Source: Liquidambar formosana
Lineage: Eukaryota; Streptophyta; Magnoliopsida; Saxifragales; Altingiaceae
Assembly (NCBI GenBank): GCA_039720395.1
Contig: CM077820.1
Span: 9,089,338-9,153,337 of the forward strand
Direction of reading: 5' to 3'
Length of the DNA stretch: 64,000 bases
Part shown: one piece after another, positions 24,971 through 37,191 of the stretch
Layout of the letters: every line of letters begins with the position of its first letter
Numbering within the stretch: position 1 is the first letter of the stretch
Made by a program: the position numbers and the translations under genes
The notes under the pieces: model-generated
Seen by the model: the letters and a program-made list of their open reading frames with translations, nothing else
The model's database searches: none
Told to the model about the DNA's origin: nothing

Positions 24971-25493
24971 TTTCAAAAATATAATTTACAAGATATTTTG
25001 TGTGGAAAAAATATAGAAAAAGAAAACTAATAAAAAACAAAAGGCCATGTGTCCCATTTACTTTCTTTACCTATGAACCCACGTGCTAGTGCTCCCGGTG
25101 CCTTTTTTGGCAGAAAATATCGTCCTCAGCCCCAAGACACAAAGAGGATTACATTCAAGAAATATTACAAAAGAGCTCCTACATAAAATCATAATTCAAA
25201 AGAACGCCCAAGGTTATTGCTATTATTCGTGACGCCCAAAAGTCCCAAAATTCTTCACAACTAATCCTACAAAAATGGAAAAGGGAAATATATTGTTCAC
25301 TCCGAGATCCGAATAGATTAATGCTCAAAATAATTTAATTAATTGGAATAAGAGACAAGGTAAGGGGATATTACAATTTTTACTAAATCACAAAGGTTAG
25401 AAACTGGTCATGCTGTTTTTTTCTTTTGGATTTTAGATGCATTGTTTTTGAAAGGTTTGGGCCTAAGAGATGGGCTGCAGTTTGCTTTAGACC

Positions 25494-25957
25494 AAAAGAA
25501 TCAACTCCTTTGATTTGCTGATGGGAATGGCCATTGCAACCCCCATTCTTATCACCTCACCCCTCATCTTTTGGGTTTTTAGGTTTTATGCAAAATGTAA
25601 AAGGTTTTTATGAAAACTGACCATGATGTTCATTAGAAAACATCATTTTGAACAACTTTGTAGAATAAAGTTTTTCTTAAATCTATCATTTAAAGATACT
25701 TTTTAGCCATTTATAGCCTTTATTTCATTTTTTGCCAAAAAATTTACTTAAACAATAGATTTTGGAAAAACTTTCTTCTGCAAAGTTGTTCAAAATGATG
25801 TTTTCTAGTGGACCAAATGACTGGTTTTTGCAAAAACCTTCTATATTTTTAATGAAATTTTAAAAACCAAAAGGAAAGGGGTGCAGGTTATAAGAATGGG
25901 GGGTTGCAATAGCCGTTCCTTTTGCTAATAGACTTCTCAACTCTAGTTGATTCTTTC
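25494..25957. repeat. long foldback element of about 464 bp
   Basis: The outer arms begin aaaagaatcaact at 25494 and end agttgattcttt at 25957. They pair inward through the tgcaaccccccattctta region and then through a second arm containing catcattttgaacaacttt. The arms are about 230 bp with scattered mismatches. A diverged relative of the inner part lies near 49961-50180. The structure would give a long double-stranded hairpin if transcribed. Confidence 0.7.
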
Positions 25958-26553
25958 TTTGTTTTGTTTTAGCCACACAATAGGAGTAAGCACACGACCT
26001 CGACAATGTCAAAATCAAAACCTCTACAAAGCCCATGTCCTTTTTGGTGTAAGATATGCCAATAGACCCAAGGATCAATTGGCAACTCTAGTTAATTCTT
26101 GTCTAGCTGTTTCCATTGAGGTTTATTATCGTATCAAATTAATATCCCTTTTGCCAATTTTTATGTTTTTCTTGACCATATATACACGTGAGAAACGATT
26201 CAAGTAGACTCCATATGAGTTTTAGTTCCATTGAAAAAAGATAATTGTAGTGAATATTATAGTGTTACTGATATGCGATAGATCAATTATGTTCCATAAT
26301 ATCACAGCCCCTCTTAAGAAAACGAAATAATAATAATAATAATAATTATAAAGGCTTCCATGCCCAAAGCAAGATACTTCATTTTTCCCCTTCTGTACCA
26401 AGCAGAAGTTCAAGTTTTTTATATTTTTTTTGGGGTGCATGCATTGGACATAATGTACTCCTTTGTGCTTGGAAAAGAGCTGTTGTGCAACAACTCTCTC
26501 CCTCTTTGCATTCATCTCTTTGTCCCATAAATGTAAGCTCTATATAGATGCAA

Positions 26554-27747
26554 TCAGGGTGCCTGCCACCCACTAAGTGAGTGGCCATCATCACTTTGTT
26601 GTGGCAAAAAATTGCTCAAACTGGATTCGGCTTCAACTTGCTGAAACTGTGGTTCTTGTACAGGAGCAGTGAGGAAGGCCATTTCAGCTCGGGTTTTGGC
26701 TAGTTGGCTTTCTGCATTGTGCAATTGTTGATGCAATAGAGAGATGATTCCAACACAGCCATACACAGGGTCTCGAATTCGACATTGTGCCTCATAATAC
26801 AATGAATCCGCCGCTTGAGCCCGTAGATGAGCTGGGAGTTGCTGATTAATTAACAAGCAAATTCAAACCAACAAAAACTTGTCACTAATCTAAGAATCAA
26901 TAACACAGAATAAGCAAACTTTTACCAACAATGTATCATTACTTTTTTTTTTTGTCATTTTTCTTTTTAGATTTCAGATAAAAAACACGATATACAATCA
27001 TTCTATAGTTAATGGGCTCGTAGGATTAAGACAGGTTGCCCTATAAGTATTATAAAAATCGAGACTGAGTTATGACTTACACGTTTTACCATCCAACCGG
27101 GATGACATCTTCGTCGTGTACATTGATTTAAGAATAGGAAAGACACCTATTATTCACATGTATGATATTACTAGCATAAATGCTTTTGAATTAATCATAA
27201 GAAATATTTTAGTTGAACATAAAAAAAAAAAAAAAAAAAAAAGTAGATTGTACAAAATTAGCATCAAATAATAGAGATATTCAAAAGGAATACATGGTAA
27301 AGCCCTGTTTTGCCATCAAATAGTAACAATTAAGGAGAAATTTTCATCATGCTGATAAAAAAGAGAAGAGAATTTCATCATTCCACCTTTGAAAACTCAA
27401 TGGAAATTCAAATATCACGTTGTCCTTTATCAACATGTCACACCATAAATTATCAAGTAGGCTACTCTAGTGCATTAATAGCCGTTGGATGATGATGATG
27501 ATCACAGCATGAATAGAAATGTCATATATCTCCATTCTCCAATAATATAATAATATTATTTTTCAAATAAGAATTATATTATTACTTGAATTACCTGGAG
27601 CATTTTTCCAATATTGCTGGCACCATAGATTCTGTGAACGCAAGCAAATCTTTGTGGATTGTCAGAGGGAAAATAAGGAGAGAAAATACAATCTGAAGGG
27701 CATCTCCTCCTCAAATACTTGCAGGCTGCACAGCGGCCACTCATCAT
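26554..27747 (-). CDS. LBD24: LOB-domain protein, LBD24-like
   Basis: Exons on the minus strand: 27747-27595 and 26841-26554, encoding 146 residues. The donor is CTCCAG/GTAATT and the acceptor ATCAG/CAACTC; the join restores the conserved KMLQQLP segment. The N-terminus MMSGRCAACKYLRRRCPSDC has the LOB zinc-finger-like C-X2-C-X6-C-X3-C block (C6, C9, C16, C20). It is followed by the FSPYFPSDNP and FACVHRIYGASN (GAS) blocks, and exon 2 has DPVYGCVGIISLLHQQL, the family leucine-zipper-like coiled coil. LBD proteins are plant-specific DNA-binding regulators of organ boundaries and lateral organs; wording and short length best suit the LBD23/LBD24 group. An in-frame TAG upstream and no earlier ATG support the start at 27747; Met2 (27744) is equally possible. 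The C-terminal 50 residues are not recognisable. Confidence 0.93.
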
Positions 27748-27866
27748 GTCTGAAAATCTTTTCAAAATCTACCCACAATGGATTGTCTCAATCTTTTCGC
27801 TCTTCACGAAAATCTAATGCAGATTTTTGGATTTTATTTTACATTTTTTTCCCCCCAAGGAAAGAG

Positions 27867-27873
27867 GTTTATA
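27867..27873 (-). promoter_or_regulatory. TATA box of the LBD gene
   Basis: On the minus strand this reads TTATAAAC, about 125 bp upstream of the ATG, which would give a 5' UTR of roughly 90 nt. Position and sequence suit a plant TATA box; the start site is inferred. Confidence 0.5.
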
Positions 27874-28240
27874 AGTAAGGGTAATCTATTAGCTGAAGGA
27901 GAGAAGATGTCGTAACGGCTAGTTTTTTCAAAATCGAATTTTTAGAAGGAAAGTTTGCTAGAGAGGGACTGGAATTCCCATTGTTGGAGAGGAACAAAGG
28001 TGGCAAGAAGAGGTTTGGGTTTGGAATTAAGGGTTTGGCTTCTCTCCTTTGTAGGCTTGGCCCCACAATGCGTCCTCCCGTTCTTTTCTTTTCTTTTTGG
28101 TTTTTCGTCTCTTTCTTTTTTCATTTTTGTTTTGTTTTTTTGGCTAAACAAGGATATCCCATGCTACTCCCACTAAAATTTGGGCTTGGACTGGGATTTG
28201 AGATTTGGGCTTTAGACTAGTCCCACGTGATGCAAAATTT

Positions 28241-28426
28241 CTTTTTTTTTTTTTTGGTTTCCCAAAGTATCCTCAGGCTTTGCCTAGGACTAATATTCTG
28301 AAATATTGTTGGGTACCAAAGTAGGGATTTCTCCTAAGAAAGTTTGCTGTATCTACAAGGACTCAAACCTGAGACCCCTTGCTTAAGTGACCAGAGCACC
28401 TTCCACTCAAGCCAACCTTCGTTGGT
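28241..28426 (-). mobile_element. tRNA-derived SINE with 17-bp TSD
   Basis: The direct repeats cacgtgatgcaaaattt (28224-28240) and cacgtgatacaaaattt (28427-28443) differ at one base and flank 186 bp. Read on the minus strand the element starts with an A-box-like ggcttgagtggaaggtgct, then a B-box-like ggtttgagtcc, and ends in a poly(A) run (poly(T) at 28242-28255 on the plus strand). These are the defining marks of a plant SINE. The TSD mismatch suggests a fairly old insertion. Confidence 0.88.
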
Positions 28427-30095
28427 CACGTGATACAAAATTTACTGACAAGTTTACACATCAAATAGAAGGGTAATGTTATTTTGCCTCACACTTTCCT
28501 TTATTATGTGCATTTAGGAAGGTAAAGTTATAGGACCCATTGATATGATTAAACCCTAAAAATTGAAGCCCTCCTAAATGCACATAGTAGGACAAAGTGT
28601 GAGCCAAGGTAGCATTACCCCGAACAGAATGGGATTGAAGATTTGAACTCGATGCCTTAATTCGGTTCTTAGATTGTCCTTTTTGTCATCTATGTTACTT
28701 TTGTTGGTTCACCCAAAATTGAATGATACTACATCTTGTTGGAAAATACCACATCCCTCATCGCATAGATATTGTGTTTGACATAACTTCATATGCCTGT
28801 TTGGACCCTTCACTTCCAATCTTAGGCTTTTAAATTGGAAATTTAACACATCTACTTGATTCATTCATTGATTGACATATATGATATTCAATTTTCCAAA
28901 AAAAAAAAAAAAAGTGGGTAACTTTTTTATTAACTACAATTATCCAATTATGCCATGAAACACATCATGTAAACACAGTGAGTACGTATGAAATTAGCAA
29001 ATTAGCCAATTAGGTGGTTGTCACATTAGAAAAGCTATGGCATTAGTAGAATTTGTTGATAGCTAGAGAAGGAACCATTCCACTTAATTTTTTTTGGCTT
29101 CCTTGAAACTTACTGCGTTAAATTTGTTGCCAGACTCAATAAATCAATTCACAACATGAGGCATACAATTTAGAAGGGATAAGGAGTAATATTTGAGCTT
29201 CAAACTCACTCACATCATCGATATTCCATGAGTGTCAGAAAAAAAGTTTCACTTCCATAAATTTCCTTTCAACATTTGGTTAAAAGGACTAAAATAATAG
29301 TATAACAATAAAAACCATTGTACTTTTTTTTTTTTTTTTTTGGTCAAACGAGCAAGGATATCCCAAGTCATTGGACTCAAACTAATCCCCTATGATGCAC
29401 AAACCAAATAAAGACTATTGCTAATACTCTTATAGCAATTTCCTTTCAACGTTTGTAACTTAATTTGATAAGAAAAATCCTCAACTATGCTATGGTTCAA
29501 AAGAGTAAAATGCTCCTTAATATAAAAGACCATTACAAAAACATTTTTTAAAAGACCATAGTTGCAAGAGGATTTTTTTTTTTTTTTTTAAATCAAAGTT
29601 ACAAACGTGGAAAGGACAATGCTTATAAGGGTGTAATTTTATGTTGGGTTATTTCCTTCCCATATTTAATAGAAATGAATATTCACTATGCAATTTTATG
29701 TGCACTATTAGTTTTAGTCGTCAAATTACATAAAGTTATTGCAGATCTTCTCCTCTTCTACCAATTTAGAAAGGTAATCTAAGAGTTGTAAAACTTTTGA
29801 TATGCTATTATTACTTCTTTCCATTTTCAAAAGTTTCCCATCCTAGAGAAAATCTAGGGTATGTGAAATCTTAGATATTGTCTTTAAAATAAGATCCACA
29901 TTTTATATTATTTGCACCAACTATCGTATTAATTCACATGCCAAATGATAGAAAGCACACAATTTTTATGTTTTATTTTTCAATTGGGTACCATCTACCA
30001 TGTGAGTTGATCTAGATAATTGATGTGAAAAATTGATGTACATAGTACTACTCTTTGACTCATTATATAACAATTAACACATTATAACTAACGTA

Positions 30096-30466
30096 TAGGG
30101 ATGGCAACGGACCAAATGGTTTTTTAATGTCCCGTCCCCAAATTGATATGTGAATTTTTATCCCATCCCCACCCCAAAACCATTTGGGTATTGCTTCTTT
30201 TAACCATCCCCGCCCCAATAAACACTTTAAATCCCCACCCTGAACTGCAATACCCCACGAATGAATTTCATTGTAGTCCTTACTGGCAAGCTCCTTTCTT
30301 CAAGGATGTTCTATGTTTTTTTATTATTTTTTATTTCTATAAATCAAAAGTGATCATGTACTTTAGTGATTTGTTTGTATATGCTTTGTTGACTAGGAAA
30401 TATTACTTTTAAAGATAGGTTATAGGTTAGGGATATTATAAATATAATAGGCTAAAAGGTAATTAA

Positions 30467-30520
<54 letters not shown>

Positions 30521-30706
30521 TATTAGCTAAGTAGGGCGGGTATACAGGGCGGGGAAATATCAAACCATTACTACTCCAAAACCGTATCGGTTTTTTAAAT
30601 TAAATACCAAATTTGCACCATCTCCATTCAATTAAGCTACAAACCGCACCTATAGGGTCGGGGCAATGCAGGGGCCCAACGGCCTAGGCCAAAATTGCCA
30701 TCCCTA
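30096..30706. mobile_element. hAT-type MITE with 8-bp TSD
   Basis: The 12-bp terminal inverted repeat tagggatggcaa starts at 30096 and its complement ttgccatcccta ends at 30706. The element is flanked by the 8-bp duplication ctaacgta (30088-30095 and 30707-30714), the size produced by hAT transposases. It has no coding capacity. An (AT)n microsatellite (about 30469-30519) lies inside, and the ends carry GC-rich, inverted gggcgggg/ccccgcccc-like words. Confidence 0.9.
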
Positions 30707-31588
30707 CTAACGTAAGTGAGATAATGTATAAATCAAATCAAACCTAGTGTGGGAACAAAATACGAATGGCATAAAATAAGGAATAAATTTGGAAACCAGG
30801 TAAAGTTAGGTCTACTTGCTTTGAGCTTTCAAATGGGTTTGAAAAAATTATTTTTATCCTTTGCTTTAGATCTATACAAAACAAAATAGATTTATTTACA
30901 AGAAAAAAATGGGCTCACCAATCAGTAGTGAAATCAAAATCAGTCAAACCCTTCTTTAGCTCGCTAGGTTTTGTATGTCGACTATGCTATTTTACTCATA
31001 TTCTTCCACTTATTTATATATGGCAGTTTCTTCTTAATTCATGGGTAAATTACACGAAATGTCAAATTTTAAAAAACCCTCTTAAACTTTGAAAGTAAAC
31101 AAATAGTCCACTGGAATGTGAAACTGTAAATCTGTTTTGTGAAACGACTAACCTATAATATCTTCTAGGAGATTTCATGTACGTAACTTACCCTCAAACA
31201 AAAAGGCGGGACAGGTTCATATAAATGGAACTACCCAACCTTTTGGTTTTAGCTGTTGCTCGGGTTTGAAAAGATTGTAAGGCATGGCACGTAATTAAGA
31301 ATAATGAAAAAGGAAATTAAATTTTTTTAAAAAAAAACAAAAGGCTTTTGAGAGAATTAAAGGTTCACAACTTCACATCATTCACATGCCAACATACATA
31401 CATAACAAGTCTTAGTTTCTGGATTACAACATACATATATAACAAGTCTTAGTTTCGCAAGTCATTTAGCAAAGGCACAAGAAACTGTAAATCTAAACCC
31501 AAGTCATTTCCATATATGTTAGGTCTAACTCCAACTAAGTTATATATGAGTGCTTTTCCACTGCAGGAGTTATATTCTTGCAAGGTTG

Positions 31589-34500
31589 TTATTCCCCTAG
31601 ATACGCCCCAAACCAGGAATCCATTATCCCTTCACTGCCACCCTGCACCCAAAAAAAAAAAGAAGAAAAAAAAAGGAAAGAAAATCGAAACCAAATGTTT
31701 GTGAGGAAAGTTTCCAAGACTTTGAAGGTGTGATATCTTGTCATCATTCATGCAAGAACAAAGAGAATGAAACTTGAAAGATGACAAGCCTAACAGGAGA
31801 CATATGAGTGGCTCCTTGTAGGGTTTTTATTACCTGATATGTGCCATAGAGCTCAGAGTCCACAAATTCGTCACCAGCTTGCTGCTGCACACATCAAAAA
31901 CAAATAATTTATGATTTCTCATAGGCCCCAAATCGGATCAGGATAGCTTTATACCTCACATGCATCCTGAGAAAATTGCTAAATGAAGCTTGAAATTATG
32001 TAAACACTGGACTTGCCTGATTGGGGTATTCATCAAAACATGGAAAATAGTCATCAGAGCACTGATACAAATTGTCATCAAGCTCGTGACCCATCACTTC
32101 TTCAAAACCTTCTTGCTGCACCTAATAACACATCCAAGGTTTTGAAGTAATTTGGCATCAATAATAATTTACGAAGAAACGAAGAAACTTTGAGGGTTTT
32201 TATTTTTATTTTTATTTTTTTAATATATATTTTTAAAGATTTTAGTACTAATTCTTGGGATTCAATAGTTTTCGAAGGATTTTCCTTTCTAGCAAGAAAG
32301 TGAGAAAAAGGAAAGAACAACTAGCAAACTACCAATTCAATTGTCAACTACCAGAATATATTCTCATTAAAATTGTTGCACCTATCATTGCCAATGATAT
32401 ATAGGAGGAAAATGAAAATAAAAAAGATAACTATGAAAGCCGATTGTGCATTAATAAAGAGAATCAACCTATGAAATAAATTAAGGACTAGACATGCCTG
32501 CTGGTCATGGGTTTGAACAATCCCCTGAGGGTTCTCTTCCAGCTGATATGAGCTAATATTGAAGTCAGGGTCCAGGATTTCTTCGCCGCCTTGTTGCTAT
32601 GCACGTCAAAACCAAATTAAGGATTATTTATATGTGAAGAGAAATCAATGTTAAATTAAAATAAGTATTTTTCTTAACAAGAGGAAAAGCAATTAAGCAT
32701 TATGACATACCTGATTATGAAATTGGTCATGGATTTGATCGAACATACCACTAAGATCATCTGCACCAAACGGTTGTGAGAGAGGAATGTTATCCAAGTT
32801 TGAGGTATTATCTATTGGACCAAACATATAATTAGTTTCTCCTCCATCATTCCCAAATAAATTCGGTTGTGGTGGCAACTGCACCGAAGCATTTTCTTGC
32901 TGAATGACATTGGAGAACATTGGTGAGAATTGGTTTGCAGCCTCAAACCCTACTTCAGAAGACCCTCCTTGAGTGAAGCAACTGAAATTCCCACTTTCCA
33001 TTTGTGCATTCGTCAAGCCATAGTTACCATTAACACCATTTACTACAGGATCACCAACAGTAAATCCCTTGTAACTCAATCGAACTAGCTCTCCATCACC
33101 ATTTATTTGAATCCCAGCATAATTATTGTTGGAATAATTGGAACTCATGATCGGATGAACACTATCGAAAGATCCCATGTGCTCCATGCCTGGAATACTA
33201 TCAAGGCCGCAAACTCCATATGTTCTAAAGTTGTAATTAGATGGGCCATCGGTGAAATTTTCCGGCCTTGCTTGAGTTTGTTGTCGGTACATTTTCAATG
33301 TTTTTGTACCGGTCATTAGACCATTTGTACCATTCATAAGGCCACTCGAAATATATCCACGCGATGACAAACCTGTTCGAATATTATTTGGGGATTGAGA
33401 AAGATGGTTTGTGTTTCTAGACATTGGCTGTTGCATATTAGCTTGATGGCTTAATAAATATGATTGTCCATACCCAACTTGAGTTATAGAGTTGCTACTT
33501 GAACCTTCCTGATTGGGGAAACATGCAGGACCAAGGCTGGGAGTATTATGAACTGGAATATTCGCTCCGAATCTTGGTTGGAATGTAGTCCTCATTTGCT
33601 GATGTTTCGAAGATTGAGAATATTCTTGTTGGTGATTATTAGCCGTCAAAGGGGAATGACCCAAGGCAAAACTTGATCTAAGAGCCCTCTCAGACAAGTT
33701 CTTTGAAGAACCATTGGTTTTCTCTGTGACCTTTTTTAGGAAGATTCGATACTTCTGTAAAAATTCACATGCATAACATTGTCAAGGAATAGAAATGGTT
33801 GGAATTAAGCATTTTCACAAATTGTACAAGAAGATTTTCATAAACATGCAGTAAAATTTCTCAAAGAATTAAAACCCTAACATGAAATATGTACAAGATA
33901 AGCTTATTTTCTTTTATTTTATTCTTATAAAGAGAATATATGTTTATTGTCAACAATTATATATGTGTTGATATAATTACACTTATTACGGACTTACAAG
34001 CTTGCTTTGCATTAAAAACATTAATAATTTAAATTTTTGATCAAATTGTTATCTTCTTTTTTATTTTTAAATTTTATTTTTGGGTGGCAGGGTGCTTGAT
34101 TGAACTTGAATTTATTTATTTATTTATTATTTTGGTCATTCCTCAATGAAAGAGGATATGAAGTTACGACGGTCACAAAGTCACCCTACTAATATTATTA
34201 ATGTAATCATCACAAAAAATGTGTGCAAAACCTACTTATTATGTTAAAGGGGTGGAGAAAGAGTGCAACATAATGGTAATATTAGCAACAATATATAGTA
34301 ACATCTTAGCTTTTAGTTAGCTACCTTTACTAAGATCTTTCGGATCTCTCTCAAGATTTTGTTGGTCGATCTTGAATGCCTAGATTACTAGTTGTTCTTG
34401 TTCTATTTTAGTTACTAGCTAGCTCCACTTGTTGTCTAATATTTTAAATTTATATTTAACCCTAACATGCAAAAATGGAAATTTTTTCATGATAATCTAT

Positions 34501-37036
34501 ATGCCTTTTTAGCAGTACATTTTCCTCTAGAAAATTAAAATGATGTATCATGTAAAATTGTAAATATGTTAGTAAGCACTGAAAAATAATATACACTAGG
34601 TGGAAATCACATGAATACTTGGTTGTTAATTAATCACAAACCTGCAAATGACTGGCTATATTTTCTCTAGTTAATCCTGGCTCATCCATGAACTCAAGAA
34701 TTCGCTTTGGAACAGCCTCTGTATGAAATAAAAAACAATAGAGAACCATTACAAATATCATAAGTAAATGGAACCCAAAGAAATGTGTGTGTGTCTATAT
34801 ATATATATATAGGAAATGATCATCCATGGGATATCTCGCATCGTGCGAGGTGCAAAAATGAAGTCCATGGATCCTAACCCTCTATCTCTCTCTCTCTCTA
34901 TATGTGTGTGTGTGTGTGTGTGTATATATAGATATAGATATATATAGATATGTTGAGGGAAATTTTTAACACAATTAGCATAGCTCTCTTACTTTCAAGG
35001 CCTATTTGTTTAATGGCATTCAAGAACTGGTTGTGAAGTCTAGTTGTCCAAACCACCTTTGCCTTTTTTGGGGTTTTAGAATCATTTTGATCTTCTTCCC
35101 CATCATCATTGCCTTTTCTTGGTGGTTTTTTCTTATAATCTCTTTTAGTACTCCGTCGCTCTTCATTCACTGATGATGCAGATTCTCTATCCTCGTACAG
35201 TATTCTCTTGTTTGTTGTTACCCCTTGAACACTCCCCGTCTCCTCAATCACAATGGATTTTACTCTTCTTGCTGCAACTGCATATTGCCATACGTGCTTC
35301 AAATCGATTGGGTTTATTGGCTTCAATATGAAAAATACAGCCCCACTCTCTAAACCCCTTATCATAACACTCTCTTTGTCATCACCTGATATCACTGCAT
35401 TGAAAGGGAAAAAAAAAATATAAGCTAATGAAAATAAAATGTTAAAATAAAATATAACACTGCAAATAACATTAAGTTTCCCTTTTTTGGTGCAAAATTT
35501 ATGATGAACATATATTCTTTTATACTATGATTAGGGCAAGGCAACAATTTTGCATATCAAATATCTCTATATAAATTTTATAGAAAACAAAAAAACAAAA
35601 ATGAGGCGTAATGGCAATGATAATTGAGGTTACCAAAAATAGAATAATTATTGCATTCGAAATGTTTCACTTCATGTTTGACATCATTGTTAAGAAAACT
35701 TCTGCCAAATCTTAAAGAAGAAATTCCATGAGATGAGAACAATGAAACATTTTATGGCAAAATATTATATAAGATGCATGATAGGGTTGTTATATTGTAG
35801 GCAAACATTCTAATAGATAATTTTTGGTAGAGCAATTATTTATGTTATGGAACAAATGGAGCTTTATAAATAAAAAGAGATATTTCAAACTAAAAATGAA
35901 ACTCACTAATTACAGGCAGTTGGAATTCTTCATCCACTTGCTTTTGTAATTCGAAACCATCCATGTCTGGCATATGAACATCTGTTATGACAAGCTGGAA
36001 TAAATTGCGCCTCACCCGAAGAGTAGACAATGCATCGAGTGGGTGTCTAACAGTCATAACTGAGATTCAAAGCAAGAGAAACATTACTTCTTAAGAAATA
36101 AAATGATAAAAGAAAATAATTACAAATTTATACTATATTTGAAATGCTCCATGGAAGATTAATATATAAGATAAAGAAACCAAGAAGTACCTGTCATGGA
36201 TCAATACATGCTCAGTCCAAAAAATAAAAAATAAAAAAAATCATTAACATGCAATACTACGAATCATCCCAATACATATATTATTATTATTATTTATTTA
36301 TTTTGCATTTGTATGCATTATCTTGAATTATCGTCTAAAAAATTTAGTAAACATACCAATATTGAACAAGCAAAACATTAATAGGAAGTACCTTCATGGA
36401 GGATCCAATTAATAAAGTACTTTTAAGCAAGGGTCATTTGATTTTATTTATTTATTTTTTATAGAAAGAAAATATTAGAAAGGTACACAAATCATGAAAG
36501 TGAAGGACTAGGTTTCTAAGATTTTATCCAAAAAAAAAAAAAAAAAAAAGAAGGAAAAAATGAAAAGAAGAAGAAAAGAAAAGGAAAGGAATTTAAAAAT
36601 TAGTTACGTTATGTTGAGAAAAGAGAATAAAAATATTTGATCTATTAATAGAAAAGCAATAAATAAATAAATAAACTTTTCCAAAATATAAGCATATATG
36701 AATACCACAATTCCATAGGACGAATTCTCACTTCTACTTCTTAATTATTGTAAAATGGATAATAGAAAAAATGGAAGAAATCTATTCAAAATGAGTTTCA
36801 AAAAAGTGGCATGCAAACCCTTACTAATTTGTTAACTGTAAAAAGATCTATCAAACACGATCCTCAGAAAAGTAAGCATGAAATCTCCTTCGGTTACCTT
36901 CATATCTCCATTGTTTAAGCATTCCTGAAACAATGGATAGGGATGTAGCATCGTCATCGACAACCAAAATGTGGATTGATGCAACAGAAGTAATGCTCTT
37001 GGATGATTGGCCTGGTGTAATTATCTCACCGTCCAT
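31589..37036 (-). CDS. type-B response regulator with duplicated C-terminal exons
   Basis: Nine coding exons on the minus strand: 37036-36898, 36059-35907, 35394-34993, 34718-34642, 33754-32711, 32596-32498, 32115-32017, 31884-31834 and 31642-31589 (2118 nt, 705 residues; every phase agrees). The receiver domain has ILVVDDD (acidic D27-D29), the phosphoacceptor D73 in [10 protein letters not shown] and K122 in ILKPI. After an acidic/basic linker comes a GARP/Myb-like DNA-binding domain ([14 protein letters not shown] to [10 protein letters not shown]). A Gln/Asn-rich region follows. Type-B regulators take phosphate from His-kinase relays, classically cytokinin, and activate transcription in the nucleus. 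The last four exons encode repeats of a Q-x-G-x-E-E acidic module. Introns 6 and 7 have GC donors. The start is the first ATG after the TATA box; longer frames start with GTG. Confidence 0.92.
34808..34870. repeat. small hairpin in response-regulator intron 3
   Basis: Within the intron at 34719-34992, atccatggg pairs with gtccatggat, and inside them ctcgcatcgtgcgag forms a short stem. It is flanked by (TA)n and (CT)n(GT)n repeats. A loosely similar palindrome, gatcatgtacgggat with atcccgcacatgatc, occurs at 63100-63176. Confidence 0.4.
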
Positions 37037-37125
37037 GCCTAGAAATCTTTGAAACTGCAAGGAGGAAGATGGCACAAGGTGGAACTCAAGTCAATGATAC
37101 AGTTCTTGCAAACAATCTAGGCCAC

Positions 37126-37132
37126 TTTTATA
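37126..37132 (-). promoter_or_regulatory. TATA box of the response regulator
   Basis: The minus strand reads GTATAAAAG, about 90 bp upstream of the ATG at 37036, implying a leader of roughly 60 nt. A (CT)n tract on the same strand (37147-37186) lies immediately upstream of the box. Confidence 0.65.
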
Positions 37133-37139
37133 CGGAGAG

Positions 37140-37144
37140 AGTGA

Positions 37145-37191
<47 letters not shown>

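Larger units (their letters stand above)
23607..26550. other. intergenic region dominated by foldbacks and repeats
   Basis: No gene is supported. Content: a tandem duplication of about 60 bp near 23670-23785 (attaagtttttattcaat words twice), an (AT)n tract at 23850-23868, the foldback pair at 23.87-24.23 kb, a (GT)n(GA)n tract at 24233-24280, and the long foldback at 25494-25957. ORFs at 25860-26207 fall partly inside that foldback. Confidence 0.5.
27880..31580. other. intergenic region with retroposon and MITE insertions
   Basis: No host gene is seen. Besides the SINE (28241-28426) and hAT MITE (30096-30706), there are poly(T) tracts at 29322-29341 and 29573-29590. The first is followed by caaggatatcccaagtcat, shared with 943-985 and partly with 28145-28165, which suggests a dispersed retroposon 3' end. 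A tandem duplication (acaagtcttagtttc twice) lies near 31405-31460, downstream of the response regulator. Confidence 0.5.

Noticed and set aside
27748..27765. Upstream extension of the LBD protein (KRFSD)
   Set aside because: It would start at TTG, not ATG, and an in-frame TAG lies just upstream.
37037..37075. Upstream extension of the response regulator
   Set aside because: The longer frame begins with GTG; the first ATG after the TATA box is at 37036.
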